Positions 1-9,765 of a stretch of DNA of 64,000 bases are shown here, one piece after another (the first letter of the stretch is position 1; every line of letters starts with the position of its first letter). Position numbers and translations under genes: made by a program. The notes below the pieces were generated by a model. That model was not told where the DNA came from. It did not search any database and was given only the letters and a program-made list of their open reading frames with translations. The stretch comes from CAZFDT01 sp964518335 (GTDB taxonomy: Bacteria; Planctomycetota; Phycisphaerae; Phycisphaerales; Phycisphaeraceae), in contig CAZFDT010000006.1 of the NCBI GenBank assembly GCA_964518335.1, positions 1 through 64,000 of the forward strand. The letters run 5' to 3'.

Positions 1-780
1 CTACCTGCTCAAAATCCTCATGAACCTCGCCTGAGGACTACATGCGTTTGCCCTGACCGCGCCCCGCGAGGTGTTGATCAGCGTGGCGCCCTGTCTCATG
101 CTCGCCAGGTGATCGCTGCCAATCATCCCGCGCGTATCGTCGTTGAGCGGGGGGTGCAGCGAGACGACGTCGCAGCGGGTGAACAGTTCGGCCAGCGACG
201 CACGCTCGACGCCCAGTGCCGCGGCCTCGATGTCGTCCAGAAACGGGTCGTACGCCAGTACATGCAGATCCATCGGCGCAAGCAGGTTGACCAGTAGGCG
301 TGCCACCGTCCCCATGCCGATCAGCCCGACCGTGCTGCCATAACAGCCGGGGACGGCGTTGCGATCACCATAGCGGGCGCGGGCGCGCGCCTCGCGCGAC
401 AGGCGCCAGCCGTGTTTGAGTGAGAAGATGATGGTCGCCAGCGTGTATTCGGCGACGGGTTTGGAATTGGCGCCATGGGCGTTGCTCACCACTACGCCGC
501 GGCGAAGCGCCGCCGCCGGAGCCAATGGACCTCCGGCATGAAAGATCGCCCTGAGCTTGGGCGCCCGGTTCATGAATGCATCGTCAAACGACGGCGGCGT
601 CCAGCCAGTGAAGATCACCTCCACATCGCGCAGGACCTCGTGGTGGTCCAGAACCGTCCGGCAGGTATGGGGCGGCGCGACCCACCGGACGTGCCGCTCC
701 AGCGCCGCTCGTTCGGCCGGGCCGTAAACCAGGTCGCGCGTGGCGTCGTCGAGAATGAACAAACCACTAAGCTTGGACAT
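1..780 (-). pseudogene. Truncated D-2-hydroxyacid dehydrogenase
   Basis: The product would be an NAD-dependent D-isomer-specific 2-hydroxyacid dehydrogenase, which interconverts 2-oxo acids and D-2-hydroxy acids in the cytoplasm. Visible are the N-terminal substrate domain, the conserved AEYTLA stretch, the Rossmann motif GLIGMGTVA near residues 152-160, and the end of the NAD domain (INTSRGA). Start ATG at 780 has GGAG a few bases upstream. Straight after SRGAV the frame runs into about 18 unrelated residues and a TAG stop at the window edge. The family is normally about 310-340 residues, so the helix with the catalytic Glu and His is missing. Neither other frame restores it within the visible bases. 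It is either a pseudogene cut by a rearrangement or insertion just left of the window, or an assembly join. The gene is divergent from the XylR-like regulator. Confidence 0.75.
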
Positions 781-1032
781 GGATGCTCCAGGCCGACCGA
801 CCGTGGCGGTTCGATCAGGAACCGAGCCACGGCGTTCTTAACCACGAGCGTACGCCAACCAGCGCTTGCCGCCTACGCTGTAACGCGTCGAATTCTGCTG
901 ATTTTGCGACAGTCGGCGTTCGCCTCCTGCCCGGAAAGTCTCGCTGCCGGATCGAGGCATGGGGCGTCCTTCGGGCGCCTCGATCGGTTCCTGCGGCAGA
1001 GCCCAGACCCGCGATGCTAAGATACGCGTTCC

Positions 1033-2247
1033 TTGCGAAAGACACGGCCAAAGAAGAATGTCCAGAGAGCCTTGGTGGGCGTGGTGGTCGACCCAGCCAG
1101 CGTCTACGGCCGGGCGATCCTGCGCGGGGTCATGCGGTATGCCAATCTGCAGCGGCGGTGGGTGCTGCACGAGGACCTGTGGCGGGCGACGGAGACCCTG
1201 CGCCATTTTCCGCGTTGCGACGGGGCGATCCTGGCGGGGGTGGGGCAGGAAACTGTCAGCTTCGTTCAAGACCGTTGCCGCCACACGATCTATTGCAGCG
1301 GCGGGGCGAACCCGGCGATCACGCCGATGGTCGCGCTGGACGATCATGCCGCGGGCCGTCTGGCAGCGCAGCATCTGATGGACTGCCGGCTGGAGCACTT
1401 TGCTTTTTTCGGGTCCCGGCCGGACTGGATCGTGCCGGTGGCGCGGATGGATGGTTTCCGCGCGGCGTTGCAGGAGCGCGGCTACGAGTGTGAACTGTGC
1501 CCGGTCCCCTGGCCGATGGGCCTGACCTGGCTGACGCACGAGCATCGTCCCGCCCTGGTCCGGTGGTTACGGAAGCTGGCCAAGCCGGTGGGCATCTTCG
1601 CCGCAGACGACGCGATCGCCCACGACCTGGCGGGGGCGTGCCTGGAAGCTGACATCAACGTGCCTGACGAGGTGGCGATCGTCGGGGTGAACAACGATGA
1701 CCTGCTGTGCGAGGGCGCCTGGCCTCCGCTGTCGAGCGTCGAAGCGGACTATCTGCGCGTCGGATATCACGCTGCGACGATGCTGGATCGTTTGTTGGCG
1801 GGCGAGTCGTTGACCGATGAAGAGCGATGCGTCCGCCTGCAGCCGCTGGGAGTCGTCCAGAGGCAGAGCACCAGCGTCTTGGCCGTCGATGATCCTGACT
1901 TGGCCAGCGCGGTTCGCTTCATCCGCGAGCACGCCTGCGACCCGTGCAACGTGCAGGATGTGCTGCGCCACGTGCCCGTCGGCCGACGCTGGCTGGAGCG
2001 GCAATTCGCGTCCTATCTCAACCGGACCCCGCACGACGAGATCCAGCGCGTTCGTATCGACACCGCATGCCGATTGCTGCTGCAGCCGGAGCTGACGATC
2101 CCCACCATCGCCTTCCGCTGCGGCTACTCGGCCGTCCAGAACTTCAATGTGACGTTCCGGCAACTGACCGCGACCACCCCCGCGGCGTACCGGCGTAAGG
2201 CACTGCAAGGTCACGCGCCTCGCGCCGCCGACCGCAAGCACAAGTAG
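1033..2247 (+). CDS. XylR-like regulator: LacI-type sensor domain plus AraC-type HTH
   Basis: This is a 404-residue transcription regulator of the XylR type: an N-terminal periplasmic-binding-protein-like sugar sensor (about residues 12-275, starting ALVGVVVDP and including AIVGVNNDDLLCEG) followed by a C-terminal AraC/XylS DNA-binding domain (about 290-395, ending in the FRCGYSAVQNFNVTFRQ signature of the second helix-turn-helix). Unlike classic LacI proteins it has no N-terminal HTH. The start is a TTG at 1033; no earlier start gives the family N-terminus. It faces away from the truncated dehydrogenase and sits upstream of a pseudopilin, a PEP-CTERM protein and glycosidases, so it probably senses a sugar released by those enzymes. 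The ligand is not deducible from sequence alone. Confidence 0.9.
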   Translation: MRKTRPKKNVQRALVGVVVDPASVYGRAILRGVMRYANLQRRWVLHEDLWRATETLRHFPRCDGAILAGVGQETVSFVQDRCRHTIYCSGGANPAITPMVALDDHAAGRLAAQHLMDCRLEHFAFFGSRPDWIVPVARMDGFRAALQERGYECELCPVPWPMGLTWLTHEHRPALVRWLRKLAKPVGIFAADDAIAHDLAGACLEADINVPDEVAIVGVNNDDLLCEGAWPPLSSVEADYLRVGYHAATMLDRLLAGESLTDEERCVRLQPLGVVQRQSTSVLAVDDPDLASAVRFIREHACDPCNVQDVLRHVPVGRRWLERQFASYLNRTPHDEIQRVRIDTACRLLLQPELTIPTIAFRCGYSAVQNFNVTFRQLTATTPAAYRRKALQGHAPRAADRKHK

Positions 2248-2465
2248 TGCTGGCACCATGTCTCAGGCGGTGGCCCGCCATTTCAACGCCTGTCGCAAAT
2301 CCGTCAGATTAAGACGCGAATCGCTGTCGATTGCCGTCGTCGTGCAGTGATAATACAGACGGTTGAGAATCGCATCGGCAGCGACCGTCGTCATGTTGTG
2401 TTGGGACGCTGCCGGAACTGGGCGAGTGTTGAGCGTCGTTGGGCGGCCGCGTGGAGGAGCTTCAC

Positions 2466-3269
2466 ATGCAGGACATCTCACGACAGGTCGTCGCATCACG
2501 AACAGACCAGGATCGTGGTCGGGCCGGGTTCACGCTCATCGAGTTGCTGGTGGTGATGAGCATCATCTCGATGCTGATCGCGTTGCTGTTGCCCGCGGTG
2601 GGCAAGGCGCGCCAAACGGCGCAGGGCGTCTCGTGTCTGGCGCGCCTGCGTTCGCTGGGCCAGGCCTCGAACATGTACGCCACCGACAATCGGGGTTCCT
2701 TGCCCCCCATCTTCAAGGGAATCTGGGGACCGTGGGTCACCCGCCCGGGTATTTTTCCCACCAGCGTCAATGAACCTATCTTCCTCCTGCCCTATCTGGG
2801 CAAAGCCGACACCTCCAAGCGGTACATCTGCACCGGCCTGCTGGATCAGGCGCCCAATAACACCGACAACTTTTTCTCCTATCGCTATAACATGTACATC
2901 GGTGGCTACCTCAAGGCAGAGCAGGGCGACTGCACGCCTTCCAAGGTGACTGATCTGAGTCATGTCTCGAAGTACGTTCTGTTTGTGGATGATCGGACCG
3001 TACGTTCCGGACTGGGCAACAGCGGCAATACGATCTGGTTCCGCAGTCTCCCGAACTACCACAGGTTCGACGGGACCGATCTGATGATGCACACGTACAC
3101 CGGCGCGGGCGCGACCGACTCCGGAGGCGTGGTCCTCCCCGTCAGGCAGGGCGGGGTGAACATGGTGTTTGTCGATGGACACGCGGCCGCCATCTCGATG
3201 CGCAGCGATCAGCCCGAGCCGCAGAATGACTTCTTTATCCGACCGGAACGCCCCTATCCAAGCTGGTGA
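2466..3269 (+). CDS. Prepilin-type (DUF1559/H-X9-DG-like) protein
   Basis: A 267-residue type II/IV pseudopilin-like protein. The N-terminus has a short basic leader, then G-FTLIELLVVMSIISMLIALLLPAV, the signature for prepilin peptidase cleavage and N-methylation, followed by a hydrophobic helix. The C-terminal half is a secreted domain ending in FVDGHAAAISM, the DGH element typical of planctomycete pseudopilins. ATG 2466 is chosen over an upstream in-frame TTG (2439) because GGAGGAG at 2453-2459 lies six bases before it. It lies just upstream of a small membrane protein and a large PEP-CTERM protein, which suggests a role in export or surface assembly for this locus. The exact function of this planctomycete family is not established. 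Confidence 0.85.
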   Translation: MQDISRQVVASRTDQDRGRAGFTLIELLVVMSIISMLIALLLPAVGKARQTAQGVSCLARLRSLGQASNMYATDNRGSLPPIFKGIWGPWVTRPGIFPTSVNEPIFLLPYLGKADTSKRYICTGLLDQAPNNTDNFFSYRYNMYIGGYLKAEQGDCTPSKVTDLSHVSKYVLFVDDRTVRSGLGNSGNTIWFRSLPNYHRFDGTDLMMHTYTGAGATDSGGVVLPVRQGGVNMVFVDGHAAAISMRSDQPEPQNDFFIRPERPYPSW

Positions 3270-3275
3270 GGCATC

Positions 3276-3776
3276 ATGCGGATTCGGGATACGATCAACG
3301 AGAACCCGTGGATCGGCCGCGCGGCGGTCGGGATGGTCATCCTGATTGCCCTGCTCGTGACGGTCTCGATGTTCGGGGGCGAGCCAGTTGTGAGAGGACC
3401 GGCCCAGGCCTACTTCAGCACCGATGACGGCCGGACCTGGTTCGCCGATGATGCCTCGAAGATTCCCCCATTCGAACACAACGGCCAGACGGCGTACCTC
3501 GCGGGCGTGCATCAGTTTGAAGGAACCGAGCCGTTCGTGGCCTACCTGATCCGCTACACGCCGGAGGGGAAGGCGGAATTGGAGCGGTTTTTGGCTTCGG
3601 TTCGAAACAGCTCCGATCCACGGGTGAACGAAATCAAGCTGCGAACGCGCGAGATCAAGCGGCCCGGCGAACAGACCTGGACGCCTTCGGACTCACTGCA
3701 GTTCGACGAGATCATGGTGCCGTCGCGGCCGACAACCATCATTGCCCAGAACCACACTTTGTCTGAATTGGACTGA
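3276..3776 (+). CDS. Small single-span membrane-anchored protein
   Basis: A 166-residue protein with one predicted transmembrane helix near residues 16-34 (VGMVILIALLVTVSMF) and a soluble C-terminal part of about 130 residues that would face outward. No family is recognised. It contains an FSTDDGRTWFADD segment, resembling the start of similar planctomycete proteins found next to DUF1559 pseudopilins. It starts seven bases after the pseudopilin stop, so the two are almost certainly cotranscribed. It may be a partner or minor component of the pseudopilin system; that is inference from position only. Confidence 0.75.
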   Translation: MRIRDTINENPWIGRAAVGMVILIALLVTVSMFGGEPVVRGPAQAYFSTDDGRTWFADDASKIPPFEHNGQTAYLAGVHQFEGTEPFVAYLIRYTPEGKAELERFLASVRNSSDPRVNEIKLRTREIKRPGEQTWTPSDSLQFDEIMVPSRPTTIIAQNHTLSELD

Positions 3777-3833
3777 CTACACCATGAAGGTGTCACGGTT
3801 TTATTTTGATTCACACGTCATTAGGAGAACAAC

Positions 3834-6800
3834 ATGATGCAGACAGTTACAAAAAACTTTGACTTCCATGTATGCCCGGCGGTAATCCTGGTGTTGGGGA
3901 TGGGTCTGTCGTCCGCCACACTCGCCGCCGACCAGGTGTGGAACACCGCCGGCGCGACGGACAACTGGAACACCGCCGACCTGAACTGGGACGCCGGCGC
4001 CGCCTGGTCGAACAACAACAACGCCATCTTCGGCGGCGGCGCGGAGACCGTGACGGTGACCGAGGCCGGCGTCACGTTCAACGACATGACGTTCAATAGT
4101 GGTTACACCATCGCCAACGGAGCGGGGTCGTTGAGCCTGGGCAACGATGCGGCCAGCCAGGTCACCGTGGCCAACGGTGTCACCGCGACGATCGCGGAAA
4201 CGATCGCCAACGGCTCGGGCGGCGCCAGCTCTCTGACCAAGACCGGGGCGGGTACGCTGGTCTTGTCCAGCGCCAACAGCTACTCCGGCGGCACCACAAT
4301 CAATCAGGGCGTCCTCTCTATCAGCGCGGCCAACCAACTGGGCACGGGCACGATCCTGCTTAACGGCGGCACGCTGCGGTCCACCGGCGGCGCCAACACG
4401 GACATCAACACGGCGACCGCGCTCACCGTCGGCGCCGCCGGCGGCACGATCAACTCCGTCCAGACCGCCGGCACGTTCCGTTTCCAACAGGTCAACAGCC
4501 TGCTGGGTAGCGGTACGTTGACTATTACTGGCAACGGCACGCCTTCGCTGGCCGGAACTCCTTTCTCCGGTGTGGTGGTGCTCAACGCGTCCAACACCTA
4601 CAGCGGGAACGTCATCGTCCAGGACGGCGGCACGCTCGAATACGCCGCCGCCAACGGTCTGGGCGCGGGCGCGACCGTGACCGTCAACGATAAGGGCGTG
4701 CTTTCCACGGCAGGCCAGACGATCGCGAACAGCATCACGGTGAACAACGGCGGCACGCTGGCGTTCCAGAACAACAACAACGGCGTTTTTTCCGGACCGA
4801 TCACCATCAACGGGAACGTTTCGGTCCGACTGCAGGATTGGTATGGCGCGTCGCTGCGTAACGGCGCGATCTCCAGCACCATCAGCGGCAGCGGCACGGC
4901 GACTGTCAACTCCGGGACCGGTGGCCCGGCGACACTCACGCTCCGCGGGTTCGACGCCAAGGCCAGTTCCGCCGGCCTCATCTTGAGCAACGCCCACCTC
5001 GTCGTGGACAGCAGCCAAGGCACGGCGGCGGCCTCGGTGACGCGCGGCAACAGCCTCACCATCAACAACGGCGACCTCACGGTCAACGGTGTGGCCGGCC
5101 AGAACACCAATGACGTGTTCTCAACGCTCAACCTCGGCGGTGGATCGGCCACGTCCGTGACGGGCGGCGCCCTGGCGGGCTACAGCACGTGGCGGCTCAA
5201 CCCCAACGCCGCAACCAACACGAGGCTTACGTTCACCAACATGGGCAGCCGAACGCCTGGTAGCTGGGTTGCCATCGGTACCACGATCGGTAACACGCCC
5301 GGCGCGGGCACCGGAAACATCTTCTTCACCAACGCACCCTCGGGCGCCAACCTCGTCGGCGCCGGCGGAACGCTGGCCAGCGGCACCGCCAGTGTCATCC
5401 CCTGGTTGCGCGACACGACGGGCGGCGCCATTTATGGCTACGACGCCACGGTGGGCGTGGCGCCCGTCACCACGGTGAACGTGAACCCCAACTCGGCGAC
5501 ATCCGGCCAGAACATCAACTGGAACGCCGCCGCGACGCTGACGGCAGACCGAACCATCAACTCCTTCCAGGCGGCCTTCAGCAATGTCGATTTCGGCGGA
5601 AACACGCTCACGGTCAACAGCGGCGTCATCACCGCCGACAACGCGACCTTCCACAACGGCACGCTCGACTTCGGTACCGCCGAAGGACAACTGTCCGTCC
5701 ACCAGGTGCGGACGCTCAACATCAATACCTCCATCACTGGCAGCGCCGGCCTGACCTTCGTCGGCTTCGGCAACGGCAGAGGCAGTCTCGTCCTGGGTGG
5801 AGCGAACACCTACACCGGGGCGACGAACTTCTTCGGCTACGGGTCTGGCGGCAACGCGCAACTGCGGCTCACCCACTCGCTGGCCCTGCAGAACACGACC
5901 GTCAATTACATCGCCGGCCGCGGCAGCGAGCTGACCTTCGGCAACGGCGGCACCAGCGGCCAGACCGCCTACACCTTCGGCGGGCTCACCGGCAACGGCG
6001 GCATCAACCTGACCAACAACAATTCCACACCTGCTGCAGTGGCCCTCACCCTCGGCAGCGCCGGCTCCGCCGACACCGCGTCCACCGTTAACGTCTATAG
6101 CGGCGTTCTGAGCAACAGCGTCGCCGGCGGCAGCATCATCAAGGCGGGTGTCGCCACGCAGGTCTTCAGCGGCAACAACACCTACACCGGCGGGACGACG
6201 ATCACCGGCGGCACACTGCTGGCCAACACCGCGGTGTCCGGCACCAACTCGGCCACCGGCACCGGGCCGGTCAACGTCAACGCCAACGGTACGCTCGGCG
6301 GCATCGGCCAAATCTACCCCACGGGCGCCAACGGCATCACGGTCGCCAGCGGCGGCGCCATCGCCCCCGGCGCCAGCATCGGCACGCTCACGATCAACCT
6401 CGGCGGCACCAGCGGCACCGTGACCATCGACAGCGGCGGCGGCTTCAAGTTCGAGTTGGGCACCGCCGGCGCTTCACTTGCCAGCGTGGGAATCAGCGAT
6501 CTGCTGGTGCTGGCCGGCGCGTCCGCGAGCGACGTCGCGTTCAATGGCAACGTCGTGAACTTCCTCGGCACGGGCCAAGTCGGCTACTACAAACTGTTCG
6601 ACACCACCCACGACGCCACGACCTGGACCGGCCTGACGTTCGACGGCACCACGGGCGTCGTCTCGGCGGGCCTCTCGGCGACCAATCTGGCCGGCGGTCT
6701 GACCGGCACGTTGATCGTCGGCACCGCCAGCAACGGCGCGTCGAGCGTCGGCGACATCTACCTCGCCGTGGAAGTGATTCCCGAGCCCGGTTCGCTGGCA

Positions 6801-6845
6801 CTGGTCGCGCTGGGCATGTTGTGCATCACGCCACGCCGTCGATGA
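3834..6845 (+). CDS. Autotransporter-type beta-strand repeat protein with PEP-CTERM anchor
   Basis: A 1003-residue secreted surface protein. Residues 1-32 form a signal peptide ending in TLAA. The body is Gly/Asn/Thr-rich and carries passenger-associated repeats of the N-T/S-Y-S/T-G-G-T-T-I type near residues 147, 252, 657 and 780, each followed by GGTL-like strands, as in parallel beta-helix adhesins. The C-terminus is a PEP-CTERM sorting signal: PEPGSLALVALGMLC followed by RRR. There is no outer-membrane beta-barrel, so it is not a true autotransporter. The start at 3834 has AGGAGA upstream. Known PEP-CTERM proteins are sorted by an exosortase to the exopolysaccharide or surface. Its place beside a pseudopilin and GH95 suggests a scaffold or adhesin for glycan binding. 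Confidence 0.88.
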   Translation: MMQTVTKNFDFHVCPAVILVLGMGLSSATLAADQVWNTAGATDNWNTADLNWDAGAAWSNNNNAIFGGGAETVTVTEAGVTFNDMTFNSGYTIANGAGSLSLGNDAASQVTVANGVTATIAETIANGSGGASSLTKTGAGTLVLSSANSYSGGTTINQGVLSISAANQLGTGTILLNGGTLRSTGGANTDINTATALTVGAAGGTINSVQTAGTFRFQQVNSLLGSGTLTITGNGTPSLAGTPFSGVVVLNASNTYSGNVIVQDGGTLEYAAANGLGAGATVTVNDKGVLSTAGQTIANSITVNNGGTLAFQNNNNGVFSGPITINGNVSVRLQDWYGASLRNGAISSTISGSGTATVNSGTGGPATLTLRGFDAKASSAGLILSNAHLVVDSSQGTAAASVTRGNSLTINNGDLTVNGVAGQNTNDVFSTLNLGGGSATSVTGGALAGYSTWRLNPNAATNTRLTFTNMGSRTPGSWVAIGTTIGNTPGAGTGNIFFTNAPSGANLVGAGGTLASGTASVIPWLRDTTGGAIYGYDATVGVAPVTTVNVNPNSATSGQNINWNAAATLTADRTINSFQAAFSNVDFGGNTLTVNSGVITADNATFHNGTLDFGTAEGQLSVHQVRTLNINTSITGSAGLTFVGFGNGRGSLVLGGANTYTGATNFFGYGSGGNAQLRLTHSLALQNTTVNYIAGRGSELTFGNGGTSGQTAYTFGGLTGNGGINLTNNNSTPAAVALTLGSAGSADTASTVNVYSGVLSNSVAGGSIIKAGVATQVFSGNNTYTGGTTITGGTLLANTAVSGTNSATGTGPVNVNANGTLGGIGQIYPTGANGITVASGGAIAPGASIGTLTINLGGTSGTVTIDSGGGFKFELGTAGASLASVGISDLLVLAGASASDVAFNGNVVNFLGTGQVGYYKLFDTTHDATTWTGLTFDGTTGVVSAGLSATNLAGGLTGTLIVGTASNGASSVGDIYLAVEVIPEPGSLALVALGMLCITPRRR

Positions 6846-7111
6846 CCCTCGATACCGAGAAGGATCTGGCCATCTCGCTCATCCAGCTCGATTTCCCCGG
6901 CAGTCACGCTCGCAGCTACCGCGTCGAGGTGTCCGGCGACCGTGTCAACTGTGACGCCGTGGCTGATGTGACGGGCAACGGCGAGGCCCGCAGTACAGCG
7001 GAGTTCCGCACACCGCAGGGGACGGTGGGCAGCTTCGTGCGGGTGTTGTTTACGAAGCCCGAGCACGCAGCGATCTCGGAGATCCGCGTGACGGGCACCC
7101 TTGTCGAATGA
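6842..7111 (+). CDS. Small possible discoidin-like domain fragment
   Basis: An 89-residue open frame starting ATG 6842, overlapping the PEP-CTERM stop in an ATGA. It has no signal peptide. The residues (ISLIQLDFPGSHARSYRVEV, then VGSFVRVLFTK and ISEIRVTG) read like the strand order of an F5/8 type C (discoidin) carbohydrate-binding domain, which normally sits at the end of a larger glycosidase. It could be a translated stand-alone domain or the last piece of a deleted enzyme. Base composition fits coding, but without a search the assignment is weak. Confidence 0.4.
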   Translation: MTLDTEKDLAISLIQLDFPGSHARSYRVEVSGDRVNCDAVADVTGNGEARSTAEFRTPQGTVGSFVRVLFTKPEHAAISEIRVTGTLVE

Positions 7112-7199
7112 CGTTTCCGCGATTGTCGCGCGGGGTCGAATCCCCTGTGCGTGGATCGCCGATGATGAGTCGTTTTGGCACCGAACAGGCGAGTGCATC

Positions 7200-9701
7200 G
7201 TGTTGAGGACGATCAGCGGGCTACTCATGTGTTGGGGAATTGCCGTGTCCACCATGACTGCAGCCAAAGCCGACAAAGCACCAGAAGCACGAGGCGTCTC
7301 GATGAGTGACGTGGAAAAAGGCGCTTTGGACCCGCGTGAGCCGCAGGACGGCAAGAGCGTCGAGGGCAAAGCCGCGGCGCCCAGGGGGTCACTCAACCTG
7401 TGGTACCGCAAGCCAGCCGAGGCGTGGGTCGAGGCCCTGCCCATCGGCAACGGCCGGCTGGGCGCGATGGTGTTCGGTCGACCCGATCACGATCGCATGC
7501 AGATCAACGACATCACCCTCTGGTCAGGAGGGCCTCAGCTCAATGCCAACCGATCCGACGCCTACCAGCATCTGGATGAGATCCGCCGCACGATCCGCGA
7601 AGGCCGGTTCGATGTCGCCGAACGGCTGTGCAATCAGTTCATGACATGCCAGGTGAACTATGACGAAAGCAAGTATCAGGAACTTGGCGATGTGCTGATC
7701 ACGTTCCGCCTTCCCGACGGGGCAGTGAACGATTACAGCCGCTGGCTCGATATCGATCATGCGCTGGCGGGCGTGGCGTTCGAGGTGGATGGGACACGTT
7801 TCGAGCGAGAGGTTTTCTGCAGCGCGCCCGACAAAGTGCTCGTGCAACGCATGGCCGCCAGCAAGCCCGGCCGGATCGGCTTCAGGATGAAACTGGTTCG
7901 GCGTGAGCGGGCGCAGACCCGTTTCATCGCGCCCGACACGCTGGTCATGACCGGCAACACGGGACCGAATCTCGACTATGAAGTACACGCGAGGGTGATC
8001 GCCAAAGGCGGCACGATCACGGGCGGCGGCGATGGGCTGATCGTCGAGGGCGCGGATGAGGCGATCGTCTTGCTGTGTGCCAACACGTCATACGTGCTCG
8101 ATGATTCGAGGGGCTACCGTGGCGCCGATCCCGCACAAGCCAACGTGCAACTGAGTGCCGCGTCCTCTAGAAGCTATGACCAGCTCAAGAGCACGCACAT
8201 CACCGACCACCAGAAATATTTCCGCCGGGTCGTGGTGGACCTGGGCGCTACAGAGGCGAGCCGGCCGCCGACCGATGAGCGGCTGCGCGCTTACGGCCAA
8301 GGTGATTCCGATCCCGCGCTGGCTGCGCTCTTCGTCCAGTACGGCCGCTACCTGCTCATCTCGTGCAGCCGGCCGGACAGCCCGGTTCCCGCCAACCTTC
8401 AAGGGCTCTGGGCCGAGGGACTCAACACCCCTTGGAACGGCGACTACACCATCAACATCAACTTCCAGATGAACTACTGGCCCGCCGAACTCGCCGCGCT
8501 CAGCGAGATGCACGAGCCGATGCTCCGGCACATCCAGAGCCTGGTCGAACCGGGTAGCAGGACGGCCAGGGCTTATTTCGGGCCCGATACCCGCGGCTGG
8601 GTCACCGGCCCCAAGAGCAACGTCTGGGGCTGGACCAGCCCCGGTGCTCGCCTGGCGTGGGGTGTATGGTTCGGCTCCAACGGCTGGCTCTGCCAGCACC
8701 TCTGGGAGCGTTACGCCTTCACACGCGACAAGGCCTATCTCCGCTCGGTCTACCCGACCATGAAAGGTGCGTGCGAGTTCTGGCTCGACCAGCTTGTCGA
8801 GGGCGAGGACGGCCTGCTCATCACGTCGCCCTCGAGTTCGCCGGAGAACAGCTTCATTACCGAGGCGGGCGTGCACTCGAGCGTCTGCGAGGGCGCCACG
8901 ATGGAGAAGTCGATCGTCTGGGACCTGTTCAACAACACCGCCCAGGCTGCGGCCGTGCTCGGGCATGACGTGGTGTTCCGTCGCAAGCTTGAAACTGCAC
9001 GCGAACGTATCCGGCCACCGCAGATCGGCAAGGCGGGGCAACTGATGGAGTGGGGCGGCGACTGGGATCTCCACGCCCACGACATGCAACACCGCCACGT
9101 CTCGCACCTCTACGGCCTGCACCCCGGCCACGAGATCACCCTGCACGGCACCCCCGTACTCGCTGCCGCCGCACGCCAGTCACTCGAACTGCGCGGCGAC
9201 GGCGGCACCGGCTGGAGCAAGGCCTGGAAGATCAACTTCTGGGCCCGCCTCCAGGACGGCGACCGCGCCCACAAGATCCTTTCCGAGCAACTGCAACCGA
9301 CCATGGAAACCCGCGTGGTCATGAGCAAGGGCGGGACCTACCCCAACCTCTTCGACGCCCACCCTCCGTTCCAGATCGACGGCAACTTCGGCGCCGCCGC
9401 CGGCATCATCGAGATGCTGCTGCAGAGTCATGAGCGCTATGTGGATCTCGTTGCACCGTCGGAGGATCGCTACATCATCGATCTCCTGCCGGCACTGCCT
9501 TCGACCTGGCCAACCGGATCGGTTCAGGGCCTGCGCGCCCGCGGCGGCTTCCAAGTTGATCTCGCGTGGAAGCAGGGCAGGCTGGAGCACGCCCAAATCA
9601 TCAACGTGACCACTGGGAAGGCGCACGGGCGCGTGCGTTACGTCGGGCGCGTGATCGACATCGCGCTTGAACCCGGTGAAAGTCGCAAACTTGATCTGTG
9701 A
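7200..9701 (+). CDS. Glycoside hydrolase family 95 (alpha-L-fucosidase or alpha-L-galactosidase)
   Basis: An 833-residue secreted enzyme of GH95, an inverting family that removes alpha-linked L-fucose or L-galactose from plant or algal glycans. Landmarks in order: N-terminal domain with LPIGNGRLGAMVFG and DITLWSGGPQ; then the alpha/alpha barrel with GLWAEGLNTPWNGDY, NININFQMNYWPAEL (the two catalytic-site Asn), SPSSSPENSF (general acid Glu), WGGDWDLHAHDMQHRHVSHLY, and FQIDGNFGAAAG (Asp partner). All key residues are present. I chose GTG 7200 (TTG 7203 is equally possible) because it gives a clean signal peptide ending near TAAKA; a longer TTG start at 7101 would add 33 residues unlike a signal peptide. 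It lies upstream of the double GH43 gene. Confidence 0.92.
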   Translation: MLRTISGLLMCWGIAVSTMTAAKADKAPEARGVSMSDVEKGALDPREPQDGKSVEGKAAAPRGSLNLWYRKPAEAWVEALPIGNGRLGAMVFGRPDHDRMQINDITLWSGGPQLNANRSDAYQHLDEIRRTIREGRFDVAERLCNQFMTCQVNYDESKYQELGDVLITFRLPDGAVNDYSRWLDIDHALAGVAFEVDGTRFEREVFCSAPDKVLVQRMAASKPGRIGFRMKLVRRERAQTRFIAPDTLVMTGNTGPNLDYEVHARVIAKGGTITGGGDGLIVEGADEAIVLLCANTSYVLDDSRGYRGADPAQANVQLSAASSRSYDQLKSTHITDHQKYFRRVVVDLGATEASRPPTDERLRAYGQGDSDPALAALFVQYGRYLLISCSRPDSPVPANLQGLWAEGLNTPWNGDYTININFQMNYWPAELAALSEMHEPMLRHIQSLVEPGSRTARAYFGPDTRGWVTGPKSNVWGWTSPGARLAWGVWFGSNGWLCQHLWERYAFTRDKAYLRSVYPTMKGACEFWLDQLVEGEDGLLITSPSSSPENSFITEAGVHSSVCEGATMEKSIVWDLFNNTAQAAAVLGHDVVFRRKLETARERIRPPQIGKAGQLMEWGGDWDLHAHDMQHRHVSHLYGLHPGHEITLHGTPVLAAAARQSLELRGDGGTGWSKAWKINFWARLQDGDRAHKILSEQLQPTMETRVVMSKGGTYPNLFDAHPPFQIDGNFGAAAGIIEMLLQSHERYVDLVAPSEDRYIIDLLPALPSTWPTGSVQGLRARGGFQVDLAWKQGRLEHAQIINVTTGKAHGRVRYVGRVIDIALEPGESRKLDL

Positions 9702-9765
9702 TACAGCGATGCGAGCGAATTGCCTGTCAGATCGGTGAAGCCGTCAGAAACCACACGAGGATCTG

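Noticed and set aside
3801..6311. Long minus-strand frames of 405 and 396 codons
   Set aside because: They mirror the repeat-rich PEP-CTERM gene; the low-complexity repeats keep the reverse frames open.
6821..6841. Upstream ATG for the small discoidin-like fragment
   Set aside because: It lies inside the PEP-CTERM coding region and adds residues (HHATPS) unlike a domain start; ATG 6842 is more plausible.
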